Below are positions 21,622 to 33,600 of a stretch of 64,000 bases of DNA, in pieces. This DNA is from Opeltia flavorubescens. Its lineage: Eukaryota; Ascomycota; Lecanoromycetes; Teloschistales; Teloschistaceae. A model generated the notes under the pieces. It was not told the origin of the DNA and did not search any database. It saw only the letters and a list, made by a program, of their open reading frames with translations. Position 1 is the first letter of the stretch, and every line of letters starts with the position of its first letter. Made by a program: the position numbers and the translations under genes. The stretch spans positions 806,001 to 870,000 of the forward strand of contig KE546976.1 in assembly GCA_000442125.1 (NCBI GenBank), given 5' to 3'.

Positions 21622-23678
21622 TCACCGAACCTCCGCGACCACCTCTCCCCTCTTTTTACGGTTCTTCTTGTCTCTGGCTTTCTTTTCCTTCTTCCTCGCC
21701 TTCCTTGTTTCGCGGTTTTCTTTGCCCGAAGAGTCGTCGGCAGGAACAGCCGCACGCTCTTGCTCGGCTTGCTCCCTTCTCAACTTATCTTGCTCTTCTT
21801 TGGCTCGGAGCTCGTCAGCAGCATTTTCCTCAATCTTTTGCCTGTCTTCTTCCATCTTACGTTCATGCTCCTCGGTGTCCTTGATTTCTTCGCCAGCCCG
21901 ACGTGAATACTCGGCTAAGTCAACGGCTATCCTAGCGCCTGAGAGCGCCTGATTGATCCGTGTAGGATCCACCCGTTCCTCCCTATTAAATTTTAGCTTG
22001 ATGGCGCGCCTCGTCTTACGGAGCATCCTGCCAATCATCCCAAAATCGGTACCAAACATTCGAAGTGCTTCATAGAACTCGTCTGTCAGCTCTTCGGGCC
22101 ACGATTTCCCCTTTTCCCATTTGNCGTAGGTTCTCGAATTCATTGCTGGCTTAGAGAGGTCGTTTTCGACCACCGCCTCTTGTTGCTCTTGCTCTCGCGC
22201 GACTGCCGCTTGGGCGTGACGATCAATCTGTAGCGAATCCGTATTGATTCTGATCTGACCATGTTCATCGACATATGTGTCTGCGACTTCCCGGATAATT
22301 TCCTCCTGACGTTCCACTGCGCTTTCTGCATTTGTTCTCAAAGCGCCGTTTGCCTCTCCGCCAGCCCCTTGACCGCCTGGCTCTTCCGCACTCGGCGGCT
22401 CCTCATTCTGGACAAGCTGCTGCAGCTCCTCCTGGGCTTTCCTCATGAGCTCTTCTTTGTCACGCTCTTGTAACGCTCTCAACATATCGGACTTCTTGCC
22501 TTTACGAGTGTCTTTGCACAAGTCTGCCATTTTGACCATTCCAGGTGTAATCGTTTCGTTTTCAGCCTCTTCCGGCGTAGCTTCGCGTTCTCTAGCGCTC
22601 CGGCGACCTTTGCGCTTTGCTGTGGTGCCCTCCACGGCATCCGCAACAATTTCAGCAGCAGCGTCTTGAAGCCGTCGCCTATTTGTGACCGTTTTGGCTC
22701 TCCGGGACTTGCTGACCTTGGCCGTTTTCTCATTGTTCTTCCCACTTTGAGTCAAGGCCCTTGCGGAATCTGCTTCTGCACCGGCGCCTGCAGCCTTGCG
22801 TTGATGTTTGCTTTGCCCCTTTGATTGTGACTTCGTTGCTAGAGCCGGCTGTACAGGCTCCCCTCGCGCATCGTCGATTTGCAAGTCATCAGTGGTAGCA
22901 GAGGTATCATTGATGGCTTCTGCAGACGATAGTGGAACAGTTTTTTGTACACTTGGTGTCCTACGCGAAGTCAGAAGCTTCGCAGTCCCGTCTGATCTTA
23001 ATTTCCTTCGTTTTGCCGGTGGGGCATCTTCATGTACCGCCTCGGGCTGTGTTCCCCGAGCAAGTTGGTCGGCAGAAGAAGCGGTAAGTGGAACGACAGG
23101 AGGGGTGGGGGACGATTCAGGGGGTGGCCCTGGGGGCACTTCTCCAAGGTCTTGTGCACTCGGAGCGGGGAAGAGACTCTGTGAAGTGTGGTTGCTTGGT
23201 GCGGTCGGTGGCCTAGATTGAGAGATATCTGAAACGTAGGAAATCACATCTGTGGTTTTCGCGGTGGCTGGGAGCTGACTTTGTCCTGGAGGCTGTCGTG
23301 GACTTGCATCTGGAGGGCGAGCCGATGCTTGGATAGTTGTATTTTCACCAGGGGCGTAAACTTCACGCAAAATCTTCCGGCCATGGTCACTTTCTCTTTG
23401 CGTTGGCTCAGTCTCCCATGCGGATGTACCTACATGGGGATCAGGGAGTTGAAGGGCGAGATCTGTTGACTTTGCTGGCTGTTGGATTGTCTCAGATTGA
23501 GATGTTCTTTCGACGCTTTCCCTTGCAGCTAGTTGTGTTGAATTGATGGCGGCTGGACGTCTCGCTGGAGCCTTGGGAGCAATTTTCTTCCCTGACTTGT
23601 CTAATACCAAGTCAGCGAAATGTTTTAGTAGGTGATATGTTGCAACATACGGATTATTGAGCTGCCGAGTGCCGGCAT
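21622..23678 (-). CDS. BDP1: TFIIIB subunit Bdp1 (B'')
   Basis: Component of TFIIIB, which recruits RNA polymerase III to tRNA, 5S and U6 genes. Two exons: 23678-23651 and 23600-21622; one 50-bp intron (GTATGT donor, TAG acceptor); 668 aa. The tiny first exon (MPALGSSIIH) joins to KSGKKIAPKAPARRPAA, the conserved Bdp1 N-terminus; without the splice the frame would start in unrelated sequence. The middle is Ser/Pro/Ala-rich and poorly conserved. The extended SANT domain (about 497-560) reads KWEKGKSWPEELTDEFYEAL, RMFGTDFGMIGRMLRKTRR and IKLKFNREERVDPTRI. The C-terminal 100 residues are a charged helix ending in Lys/Arg clusters. An undetermined base at 22125 falls in the codon just before KWEKG. 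Confidence 0.93.
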
Positions 23679-24077
23679 TGTGGTTTAGAAGAGGGGTATC
23701 GATGCAGTATCTGAATGAATGGCCTACCCAGGGCATCATGTAGGAAGTGATGTAGAGCTATGAGGTAGAACAATGACAGTCCTAAGCATCCATAAATAAT
23801 TACAGGGAAGTGATGGTGGGGTTAATAACCCCTGCGACTTCACTAAGCCCAAGCCTTCGCGCTAGCAACGGCAGGGCAATCTCGAGAAATCCTTCACCTC
23901 ACCCCGTCTTATCCCCTTAGACCTGTCTACTCAACCTATTCAAGATCGGTGCTCATTACCTTCCTCCATAAAGGAAACAATCCATCTGGCATAGCAGCGC
24001 TAATCATTCTATTTGTGGCACTGATGCCCCTCGTCCAAGGCAACCCTGTCTCCCTTTCTTCATCCGGACTTTTCAAG
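23679..24077. promoter_or_regulatory. Divergent promoter region, BDP1 / BRE1
   Basis: 399 bp between outward-facing start codons. A frame open from about 23949 runs into BRE1; it has an in-frame ATG at 24024 that would add 18 residues, so part of this region may be coding. No known motif is supported. Confidence 0.45.
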
Positions 24078-26447
24078 ATGGAGGAAAGGAAAAGACCTGC
24101 GTCTGGTGACAATGAAAAGTCGGCTCCTCCTCTTAAAAGACAGGCCACCACCGTAAATGGTGCTGGGCGAGCTCACCCAGATGCCGACATGCCTTGGCAA
24201 GATGACCTCGAAGTAAGCCTTACAAAGCCTTGAAGTAGCTAATTAGTACATTCAACTTTACAAATCTTCCACCGCATCTCGAACTTGATATCATTGCTAG
24301 TGCCGTTACTGACATTAGTCTTCTGCGTAGCGCTTCCAAAAAGAGGCCATCTGGCGTCAAATGCAAGAAACACGAAGAGAGTGCACCTCTCTTGATGCCG
24401 AGAACAAAGCGCTGCGCAAAAGCGCCGAATATCATGATGATCATATTCGCACCATTGATGCATGGTTTACTCAGGTAAGCAATTCCTACTTTCATTACGT
24501 CTGCCTCGCGAGCCTGCTCGACTTTCTCACACCCCGTAGCTCCTTGATGAGATTGCAATCTTGGCCAACCGGGTGGACCACAAAGACTCATTCTCTGCTT
24601 TTCCGTCTGCGCTGCTGAGTACCGACAACCGGACCTTCGAAGAGCACCTCCTACCCAAGTCAAAGGAAATCAGAAGAGCGATCTCAGATATCTTTTCACG
24701 TAGTCCAGAATCAAGCGTAGATGTAGCGGAATTGAAGAGCCAACTTGCTCGATCGCTTGCTGCGGAAAAGGCTCACGTAACGGCCCTGGAAAAAAGTCGG
24801 TTACAGAAAGAACAGCTTGAAAGCCAATTAGACAACGCTTCACTCAGATACATGGTGGCCGAGAAGAAGGTAGACCGACAAAAAAGTGCGACGGTCGCAA
24901 GACTCGAAGCTCAAGCCATAGCCGGTGGACGAAATGAGACGGGTAGCGGTCTTGGCGGTAATCAGGATGGTGTTGAGTCGGAAGCAAATGCTGAAAGAGG
25001 TGGGCAAGCACTCTTCGCAGCCGAGAAGGCTCGTCAAGAGGCCATCGCTGCTTCCTTGAAACAGCAGGAACAGATCGAAGCTCTGGAATCAGAGAACGAA
25101 AGATCTAGAACTGAGAATACGGCGTTGAACGTTCGCTTAGCGCATCTGTCCGACGACGACTACAGCAAGACCGAACTTTTTAAGTTGATGAAATCCCAAC
25201 ATGAAGAATACGTCAAACGTATCAACGATCTTGAAGCACGACTTGCGCAATTACGAGAAGAAGCGGAGAAGGACCAGACAAGCAGGACATTGTTCAGGAT
25301 GGAACTTGAAAGGGAATTGCAGCCGATTCAGACCGAAAGAGACGCCCAACTTGCGCAAGCTGAAAGCGATTTAGCGAGGGTAAGAAACAGTAGAGATGAA
25401 TATCTTGCGGACAATAATATGCGGAAATCAGCCCAGGCTCAAGAACGACATTCCACGGCTCAGATCAGAGACCTCGCGAGTAGTAAAGATGAGAGAATCA
25501 AAGCTCTGGAATCCGAGGTCGAAAGGCTACGATCACAGAATAGTTCTGGAGACAGTAAACTTCCTGAGCAGACAGACTCGGCCGACATTTCAAATGAAGA
25601 TTTACTTGCGAAATGTGCGCAATTCGAGCAACAGAAATCAATGTTAGATACGGAGCTGGAATCCATGAAACAGGCGTATACGAAGGCTTCGGCGCTCGCT
25701 TCTCAAAAGGTGGCTAGTTACACTGCCCTCGAGGAACGGGTAGTCAGGGCGCAAGCGGAGAAATCCAAGGCAGACCAGAAGTACTTTGGGGCAATGAAGT
25801 TGAACGAGACCCGGGCACAAGAACTGAGGACGCTAAGAGCACAGAACTCGAAAAGCTCGGAAGCGGTGGCACATGTCAAAGAATCAGAGGTGGCGAGTCG
25901 AGCATATTCAGCGAACCTGGAAAAGCAGATCGGCGAGCTCAATGGCATCAAGGTCTCGTTGACAAAGCAATTTCAGACTGTCCAGCAATCCCTGAGCGAG
26001 AAAGGTATGCAGTACGAGGGATTGAGGACGCAAGTAGAAGAGCTTCAAAAGTTGCTCTCGAGCAAAGAGAGTTCGACAAGCGTGGTAAAAAGCGCTCATA
26101 GGAAAGCCGAGGTCGAGATTGAGACGTTGCGCGCAAGCCTGGAAAAGACGCAAAAGCAGCTGGAGGAATGGAAATCCAGAAGCCTGGGTAACAATGGGGC
26201 AGAATTCGAAGCATTGCGAGTATGTGATTTTGTCATCCGATGGTGCAGGAAAAAGTACTAATTCCATCTCCAGGCGATCGCCATCTGTACCGTTTGTAGG
26301 ACCAATTTCAAGGACACGACCATCGTGACATGTGGGCATGTCTTCTGCAAAGGCTGCGTTGAAGAGCGAAGAACGTCTCGGTCGAGGAAGTGTCCGAACT
26401 GCAACAAATCTTTTGGCCAGAATGACACGCTCAAAGTCACGCTATGA
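24078..26447 (+). CDS. BRE1: E3 ubiquitin ligase Bre1 for histone H2B
   Basis: Nuclear RING ligase that, with Rad6, monoubiquitinates histone H2B and thereby promotes H3K4 methylation. Four exons: 24078-24212, 24331-24474, 24540-26219 and 26274-26447; introns 118, 65 and 54 bp; 710 aa. The N-terminus MEERKRPASGDNEKSAPPLK resembles fungal Bre1, followed by RFQKEAIWRQMQE (Rad6-binding region). The 1.7-kb exon 3 is almost wholly coiled coil. The last exon carries a C3HC4 RING: Cys658, Cys661, Cys673, His675, Cys678, Cys681, Cys693 and Cys696 (CTVC, CGHVFCKGC, CPNC). An in-frame ATG 18 codons upstream (24024) is an alternative start. The reading frame stays open to a GTG further up, but the extension is hydrophobic and unlike a nuclear protein. 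Confidence 0.95.
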
Positions 26448-27163
26448 ATTGCTGCTGAGCAAATCCTCCCCATCTTTTCAATACTCCCTACAACGTGCGC
26501 TTAAGAATTCCCTCCTTTTCCGTGAATCTATCACTTGCTCTTATTCGCTTCATGTACAAACCATTTTAAGAAACACTACCATCATCAGACGGAAATTCCA
26601 TTCTCCACCATCACGGCGGACTGGAAGCATGGCTAATCAGAGTTGAGCTTCGACTAGGTCCTTGGATACGTCGGAGAGGCTGGGCTTGGGCGACTCTTGC
26701 ACTCAAAAACAACGCCTGATTATCATCAGCGTTGATTGTTCGTTTGAGAATAGCGGTAAATTTGGCGATGTTCGATAATGTCTTCCATATGCAGTGGTGC
26801 GAGGAACACTTCGGTCTCCAGGGGTGAAAGAGCACTGGTCAATTAGATTTTAGAGACTTATGCAACTGATGTTACCAAAACACAAGCGGGCCCATTTAGG
26901 AATCGTCTCCGTTTCATCCTTTGCATCCGAGGTTTTGTAGACTTGATAGTGTCGATTGGTAGTTTGGGAGGTTGGTATCTTACATGAAAGCCCATTCGCC
27001 ATCGATAGGTTCTGTCCTGTTCAACCACTCCCTAGAGCTGGAAGCTCTCTCCTCCTAACGCCTTGAGCGACGACATCTTGCAACGCCCATAATGATTTCC
27101 TTTCGCCATCATACGGATTTCATCTCACGTCAATCTTTGTGCACGCTGCTCTGACTCAAAGCG
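26448..27163. other. Convergent intergenic region, BRE1 / RVS161
   Basis: 716 bp between facing stops. Short open frames only; no recognised gene, repeat or RNA. Confidence 0.55.
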
Positions 27164-28368
27164 TCAAACGGTTCCCGCAATGCTCAACTCCCTGATCTCC
27201 CCAAGTACCTGCTCAACCTTGCTATCAAGATGTCCTTGTGCATACTGCTCTCTCGTATCCGCATCCAGGAATTGCTGCACCTGCGCCATCCTACTATACG
27301 CTTCGGCGCAGAATCGTAATTGGATCTTTACGAGGGCCTCGAAACTTGGATCCAGGTATGGTACGCGCAAATCGATAAGCTGCGGCAACTCCGAGAAGAG
27401 TTGCTCGTTCAGGGTTTCATAGGCGGAGCGTGCGAGGTCGGATTCCCTCTCCGCGCGCGGGAGCTTGGAAGGGTCTTTGTCGGGTTTCTCGACGAGTTTT
27501 TTGACGCGGGCGCGGGTTGCGTCATAGTCGAGGAGCTTGTTGTTGCGTTTCTTTATGCCTGCGAGGAGACGTCAGTAGATCTGCAGAATTGATGTGGTAT
27601 GAATAGCAAGTATTGAAAAGCATTCCACGAGGGGAGGGGAGGGGGGGGGCGCGACTCGGGTTGACTGACATTCGTTGATATCGGGAAAGTAGGCGCAAAA
27701 GCGAGATATGGGCTCTAATACGGTTTGTCTGGCAAGTTTAGCGTAAAGATATCGAGGCAGTACAGGGTAACTGGCTGACCGGAAGGGGCCATCGAGTGCT
27801 TTGATTGTTTCTGCATCTAGATCCTCGACGGCTTGCTTGTAACTTCTGCTGACTCCGTCATTGGCTCCAGCGTCGCCGTAGAAAGCGTCTATCGTCTCGG
27901 CAATTCTCATTTGTGATGCAGTCATGGCTTTTGCTCATCCATTAGCCAGAACGAGTGGTGTGTAGATGCACTTGGTGGCCGACCTCTCAATGAATCTAGG
28001 TATCCTTTGGCCTCTTTTTGTAGCCTGTTGGCGGCGGCCTCCATTGTACGATAGCGTCTGTGAAGGCATTGCCCTCGTCAGTCCACCCTGAACGGCGACT
28101 ATATTGCAGTCTTAGAGCCCATCCTACCTCTCTTCAACTTCGTAGTCGCGGTCGTTTGTCTTCTCCACGTGACCTGCGACGAATCTACTCATCAGCTCGT
28201 AGTGGTCATGGTGCCGCCTAAGGACTACTGGTAACATTCGTACCCGTCTTCATCATTACTTGGGTTGTTGCCCGATTGACATTCTTCTTGAAGCCTATGT
28301 AATAAAGTGTTTAGCATTGGCTGTGTATAGCAAGTATACGGGGCACATCTCGTACCGGCCCAAGACAT
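27164..28368 (-). CDS. RVS161: BAR-domain protein Rvs161 (amphiphysin-like)
   Basis: Curved BAR dimer that works with Rvs167 in endocytic vesicle scission and actin patch function. Seven exons: 28368-28356, 28294-28244, 28173-28128, 28057-27984, 27927-27780, 27728-27670 and 27558-27164; introns 61, 70, 70, 56, 51 and 111 bp; 261 aa (yeast 265). The first exon has only 13 nt (MSWA plus one base). Joined, it reads MSWAGFKKNVNRATTQVMM, KTGHVEKTNDRDYEVEER, MEAAANRLQKEAKGYLDSLR, AMTASQMRIAETIDAFYGDA, KALDGPFRQTVLEPISRFCA and PQLIDLRVPYLDPSFEALVK, ending in REQYAQGHLDSKVEQ and IRELSIAGTV. Two donors (GTCGGC, GTCAGC) are weak but in phase. Six introns in 786 coding bases make it the most finely split gene here. 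The last intron carries a G-quadruplex-type run on the plus strand. Confidence 0.95.
27631..27649 (+). repeat. G-quadruplex-type G tract
   Basis: Four-G, four-G and nine-G runs separated by single A bases on the plus strand, which is the template strand of RVS161. It lies inside the last RVS161 intron (27559-27669), so the pre-mRNA carries a C-rich tract instead. The sequence fits the textbook G4 pattern with very short loops; folding in the cell is inference. Confidence 0.6.
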
Positions 28369-29002
28369 GATGCAGGCTTTTGGCAAGTGGGAAGAGGAGC
28401 AAAAGAGAGTCTTTTGAGCAAGATATATACGAGGTGCGAAGGATGACAAGTAAATGAAGGGTATGTTGGTTATACCTCAGCAAGCTCGAGCACCAAGTAC
28501 AAGTGCTGTCTGAGGGTCGACAAAGTAGAACGCCAAGCTTTTCGATTCCGCAACGTTAATTATAGTAATAGTTACTCCCGAACTTTATAACACTGTGGAC
28601 ATATCCTTTGACATTGGCCATAGTTCGTCCTGGTCTCGGGATCAGTATTCCCAGGAAGCTCGAGTATGTACAGCAATTGATCGCGCAAAATCGTCACATC
28701 AGACATCATCCCAACAATAATACATTCATACAGCAATCATCAGATTTTGATCTCCTTTTATCACTAAACCGCCGCCGTCATCTACCCTCGTCCAAAATTC
28801 CACCCGTCATTTACCCCGAAACGCCAGCCCCCGTATCCGCCAATCAGACAGAGCAAATGCATGGAACGACCGATGGGTATGTGACGCAGATCAAACAGCT
28901 GACGCAAATCGTGTGTAAGCATATCATGCTGGCGGAAAAACCGATGAACACGCATGTCCTAGTAGATGCACTTCGTAATCTTCATCAACCTTCCGTGGCC
29001 CA
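28369..29002. other. RVS161 upstream region / kinase 3' region
   Basis: 634 bp between the RVS161 start and the stop of the next minus-strand gene, so it should hold the RVS161 promoter and the kinase 3' end. A 136-codon plus-strand frame (28608-29018) overlaps the kinase end and shows no family motif. Confidence 0.5.
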
Positions 29003-30607
29003 TCATAGGCCCTCCTGAGCGGTTCGGCAAATTTTAATATCCTTGACCCATTCGGACTGCAACACCTGTGATGCCGTGAGGCGACGTGTCTTCATCGGAT
29101 TAGGATCAAGTATTGAGTAGATGACATTGCGACAACGTGCCTTCCACGACCGTTAGCCAACTACTTCATAACACCAGCATCCATAACTCACCCTATGTAG
29201 CGTTTCAATTGGCCCGTATCCGTTCTCGTCTTTTCTTCCCAACAGGTATCTCTCATAGAATTCGTCCTCATCCGCCTTGGCTATGCGCCATAGATGCCGT
29301 CCCGTTCTCATTGCCATATAGATGACTCCGGTAGCCCAGACGTCCACTGGTCTAGGATCAAACTCTCTTTCCGTGTATTCCTCAGGGGCAATGTAGGGTG
29401 CAGATCCGCAGAGCCCAGCGGTCCAGTGCGCCTCCTTCTCCCACGCCATCCGGAAACACTCGCCATTCCCGAAGTCGGTGATTTTCAGAGATCCACGCGT
29501 AGTCAGGAGGAGGTTTTCCGGTTTGAGGTCACGGTGTGCAACTCCCATTTCGTGCAAGTATTCAACGCCGCACATTAGCTGCTTGAAATAGCAGTCGGCT
29601 TCCTTGACCTCCAGGTGCCCGGCCGCCAAGACTAACGTGTAGAGGTCACCACCAGCACAGAATTCCATGACTTCGCAGTAATCCCCCTTGGCGTCTTGCA
29701 AAAGATCGAGGGTGTGGATGACATTGGGATGGCGCAAGGACGACGATATACAGAATTCGGATGTGAGACGCTTCTGGTATTTCTTGGGCGATTCTTGCGG
29801 TCGGCGACGAAATTCCTTCACCGCGTACAGCTGCTCCATCCTTGAGTCTCTTGGATCTGGCTTGTGTGAAATTCTGACGATTCCAAATGCTCCGCGGCCA
29901 ACAATCTCTTGACACTTTCCGTACTTTTGTACCAGCGTCGCTGTGGCGTTGGGCCCGCCCTTTTTATCCGAGGCGAGCCTTTCTCGCTCGTTCTTGAGTT
30001 GATCGACCCACGAGGACATTAAAGACAGCTGCTGTTCATCATGGCCCACGTGCTCTTCTCTCCTTTTTCCACCTAGCATGTCCCGCAACATGTCGGACAG
30101 CTTCTCTTGCCTCTTTGCGCTCTTCAAAAAGTGCTCATGGGTGCCATCTTCGTGAAGCTCGAACCTTCGATGACCTGCCTCGGGATCCTTCTTAGTAGCG
30201 GGGACACTGACTCTTCTTTCCGATTCGGCGGCTGACTGCGGCCGTTTATCACTTATGGACTGTTGCCGGGATGGTGGCTTGGGCTTCCAAGCGGAGGATT
30301 TCATGCCATTGCTGGCACTCTCTGTATCAGACATGCCATTCTCATGTCGTTGTGAAGATCCATCATTGTCCTTTGACACTTTTGCTTGCGAGAACATCCT
30401 AGTCAGGCGATTCATGGTCGATGGTTTCTTGACGGCTGTTGCAGTGTGGGCAGCCGCAGGGGCATAAGAGCTGACTTCCTCGGGTATGGAAGGGGTTTGG
30501 TTGGTAAGCCTTCCATCCTGGGAATGAATGGAGGAACCGGAAACAGAAGGGGAAGGTTCTCGTGGTGCTAGATGAGCCATTGCCGATGTGGTGACTTGTC
30601 CGTTCAT
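29003..30607 (-). CDS. HAL4/SAT4-HAL5 type Ser/Thr protein kinase
   Basis: Protein kinase of the fungal NPR/HAL group, whose members (Hal4/Sat4, Hal5, Npr1) stabilise nutrient and potassium transporters at the plasma membrane. Two exons: 30607-29192 and 29140-29003; one 51-bp intron (GTGAGT donor); 517 aa. The N-terminal 225 residues are Ser/Pro-rich and probably disordered. The kinase domain runs from about 226: glycine loop GRGAFGIV, YAVKEFRRR with the ATP lysine, catalytic HRDLKPENLLL (about 354), DFGNGE (about 375) and APEEYTEREFDPRPVDVW. The spliced C-terminal exon restores ARCRNVIYSILDP, the conserved RRLTASQVLQSEWVKDIKIC and stop. Which yeast member is the true orthologue cannot be decided by eye. 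A 3.4-kb gene-free region precedes it. Confidence 0.9.
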
Positions 30608-33600
30608 AATAGTGAAGAATTCTGTGTATGTGCAAGATCCTGAACGGGTTTATTGCGGGATGTGATGTCGAACAGGCTCAGCACCTGCCCGCCACGCGTA
30701 CGTGACCAGGTGGAGATGGAAAGTGTGAGGTTTGCAGCTGATTATGTGTGTCAAGTAAAAAAGCTGCCTATTGATACTTGCGTGTTTGTGTGCACGGAAC
30801 GGAAAAGTACCGCAAACCTCGGGTAGAGTGGGAGGCTGGTAAATTCTCGACGATCGGATTACCAAGGAGCCAAGCCGAGAAGAAGTGCTCTGAGGGATAG
30901 GTTAGCGTGACGCGCACTCATAGGCTGGCGAGTGAAGGGGGCAAACTTTAGGATCAAAGAGGTAATGATCTGAAACGAAGAGATGAAGGTAGTGGCCGAC
31001 GCTGGACGAAGTAGAGATGTATGGCAATGCAGATGAAGATGGTGCGACGGTGAAAGGCGAGAGCTGGGAAGTGCGTGGGATGAGGGCGTGAGAAGAAAGG
31101 AGAAGCAGTGAAGGCAGAGCTAGAAGCAGTCGAGTTCACGAAGATCAAGTAATGATTTGATCGTCATTATTGTTGGATGGACGGAGGGTTGTAAAAGTAT
31201 CGGTAGCGGCGAGCAGGTGGTGGGGAGAAGGAGCTTTGTCGAGGCATGCTTATTGAGGGAACTAAGAGCGATCAGGTAAATTCGATCACGGGTCCAATTA
31301 TTAATTCAGCGGTTACGGGACCAGAGGACAGCGACAGTATCGTTGCAGTGGCAGAAAGGGAAGATTGATAACGTGGTATTATGGTCTGGTAGAGTAAGTA
31401 TGTAAGACGAGGGCCGTTTGAATGTCCTCGTCCCTGCTGCAGCTGCACTGCACCACAATGAAATAACACTTTGTTCACCTGGCGGAAACAGGCCAATCAC
31501 ACCGCCCGCCCCATCACAGCCCGACGTCATTTTCCTGTTCCTTGCCATTGTCGTCCTCGACCAAGCCACGAATACAACAATCAAATTTTCTTTGCCATTT
31601 CAAGCCGTCGTGTCACATCAATCGAAAAGGTTGCACACACACAACAACACATACACCAACGAAGGTGCGAGGAGGAGAAGGACGAGCCTCGGTAGTCTGA
31701 CAAACATTGTTGAAACTTCACCGACTGCTTAAGCGGTCTAGATTCGCCGCGGCAGCGTATATGCTTAGAAGTAGCACTCTCACAGCAACTAGAGTACCGA
31801 GTATACTTTCATCGTCTGCACCAGGTGGTGTGGTCCAAATGATGCCTAAATTAGTACCAAAGCTAAGCGTCGAGAAAATGCCTCATACAGTGCTACTCAA
31901 TTCTACTCCAGATTCATCCTTATACAGAATCCTCTCTCAACGAGACCCGCGTTCATCGCCCTTCCTCGACTGCAGCACCAGCGTGTACGTACATGGTTTC
32001 TCTGCAGCTCTTCACCTTCTGCTGCCTTATCCCGAGCTATCCTGCCACCACGTGTGGGTTTCGAGTGGGTAGACATCGTTTGGCCTTATCAGTGATGACA
32101 TGCCTCGTTGCTACCGATCTGTTTCAAACCGGATGATCCACTCACAACGAGCGCGAACCTGCAGCGATCATGACTGAATCTTGCCTTGCCAGCAGCCATG
32201 ATATGCTGGCAATTGCAGCTCACCTCAAACCCTCTTTACCTACGATCGGCACTCGACCCATATAAGTCTATGCATAGGACTCGAAAGGACATGGCTATCA
32301 TCGCTAGTCACTTTCTCTCCTATTTTTCATCTATTACTTCGGGAACTAGCGGATAACCCTCCGCTGCTACCACGTATGACAAACAGGCAGCCTGTATTCA
32401 ATTCCAGCACCTGCTCACCTTTAACCATGGCGGTGAGGGAATTGCTAAACTTCCAGTGGGGATTGTGGTTGACGAGAGACAAAAATCCTTGGATGAGCAC
32501 AAAGCCGCCATGCTTCCACACCCTTTGGGAACTCATTCCCAATCTTCCCTACCACAACCATGTGAAAATTTCCTTCCGAGCCAAATATTCAAATCTACTT
32601 TTCTCAAGTTCTGGTTCATTTCCTCAATTCTTGCGAAAATGGTCGTTTCTCGGTTTTTTCTATTTGTCATGGAAAAGCCGTAGGTTTGCTGCCTCTGCTC
32701 TGCACTCGGTGATGGCTTTTTACAATCTTCTCTGTTCATTCCTCCATTGGTTCTGCGTTTGTAGTCGTTGCCATGAAGATACCCTTGACAGAGAGAATGA
32801 TGTACCGCTCCACACTACGTTTCACAATCCGGACTCGGCCCAGGAACCAGCGACGACGGCCTAGTCAAGCGCGGAGAACACATTGACTTGACAGAGGCTG
32901 GAGAAACTAGCCCATCAGCTTGTCATACTTCTCCTCGCCATGAGATGAACCAAGCCCGAGCCTCGTTGGTCTCGAGCTGTGCTTCGACACACCTCCTTAG
33001 CTGCCATCAGGGCCTGATGGCTTTTACGCCAATCCGATAACTAACGTTCAAGCTCTACTGCGCCGTTTCTTGGGCTATTTTGTCACGAATCCGAAGAAAG
33101 CCCTCATCACCAGGTCAGTGTCACCAATGCCAACTCCTCCATAGGGATCCGCCTTCATGCTCAAAAGCCAAACCTAAGCGGGGTCCGCTATAATCCGGTC
33201 AACGGTTGGGGATGAATGGGTATGAGCCTGCAAGGGCACTCATTCACTTCAATGAGCGCCTTCGAAGGATGCCTATCCAGTCGTAGGGTCCCCTCGAGAC
33301 GGAGAAGCTTTGGTTTGATACTGTACAAGGCAGACTGGCTGTTGGAGTGATGCAGGATTCGCGGCTTTGAGTTCAGGTGGAAATAGCTGGACACATTTAA
33401 AGGGAATGGCACTGAGGAACCCGACCGGACCACTCCCGATAAGCTGTCCTTGCTATTGCTGTTTCGTATGCATCCCAGTTTCCATTTCTACAAGTTACGC
33501 CTCACCTCAGATTGAATGACGATAGGTGGATTCAACTGCGTCCGTATCCTTCAATCGTACAACCCGTCAGCCGGCCTTGTGCCCCGTGCTATGGTAACCC

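Noticed and set aside
28608-29018. 136-codon plus-strand frame
   Set aside because: Overlaps the spliced C-terminus of the HAL-type kinase on the other strand and has no motif.
32376-32864. 162-codon plus-strand frame with upstream TATAAG
   Set aside because: Kept only as a candidate in the gap entry: the translation shows no domain, signal peptide or conserved block.
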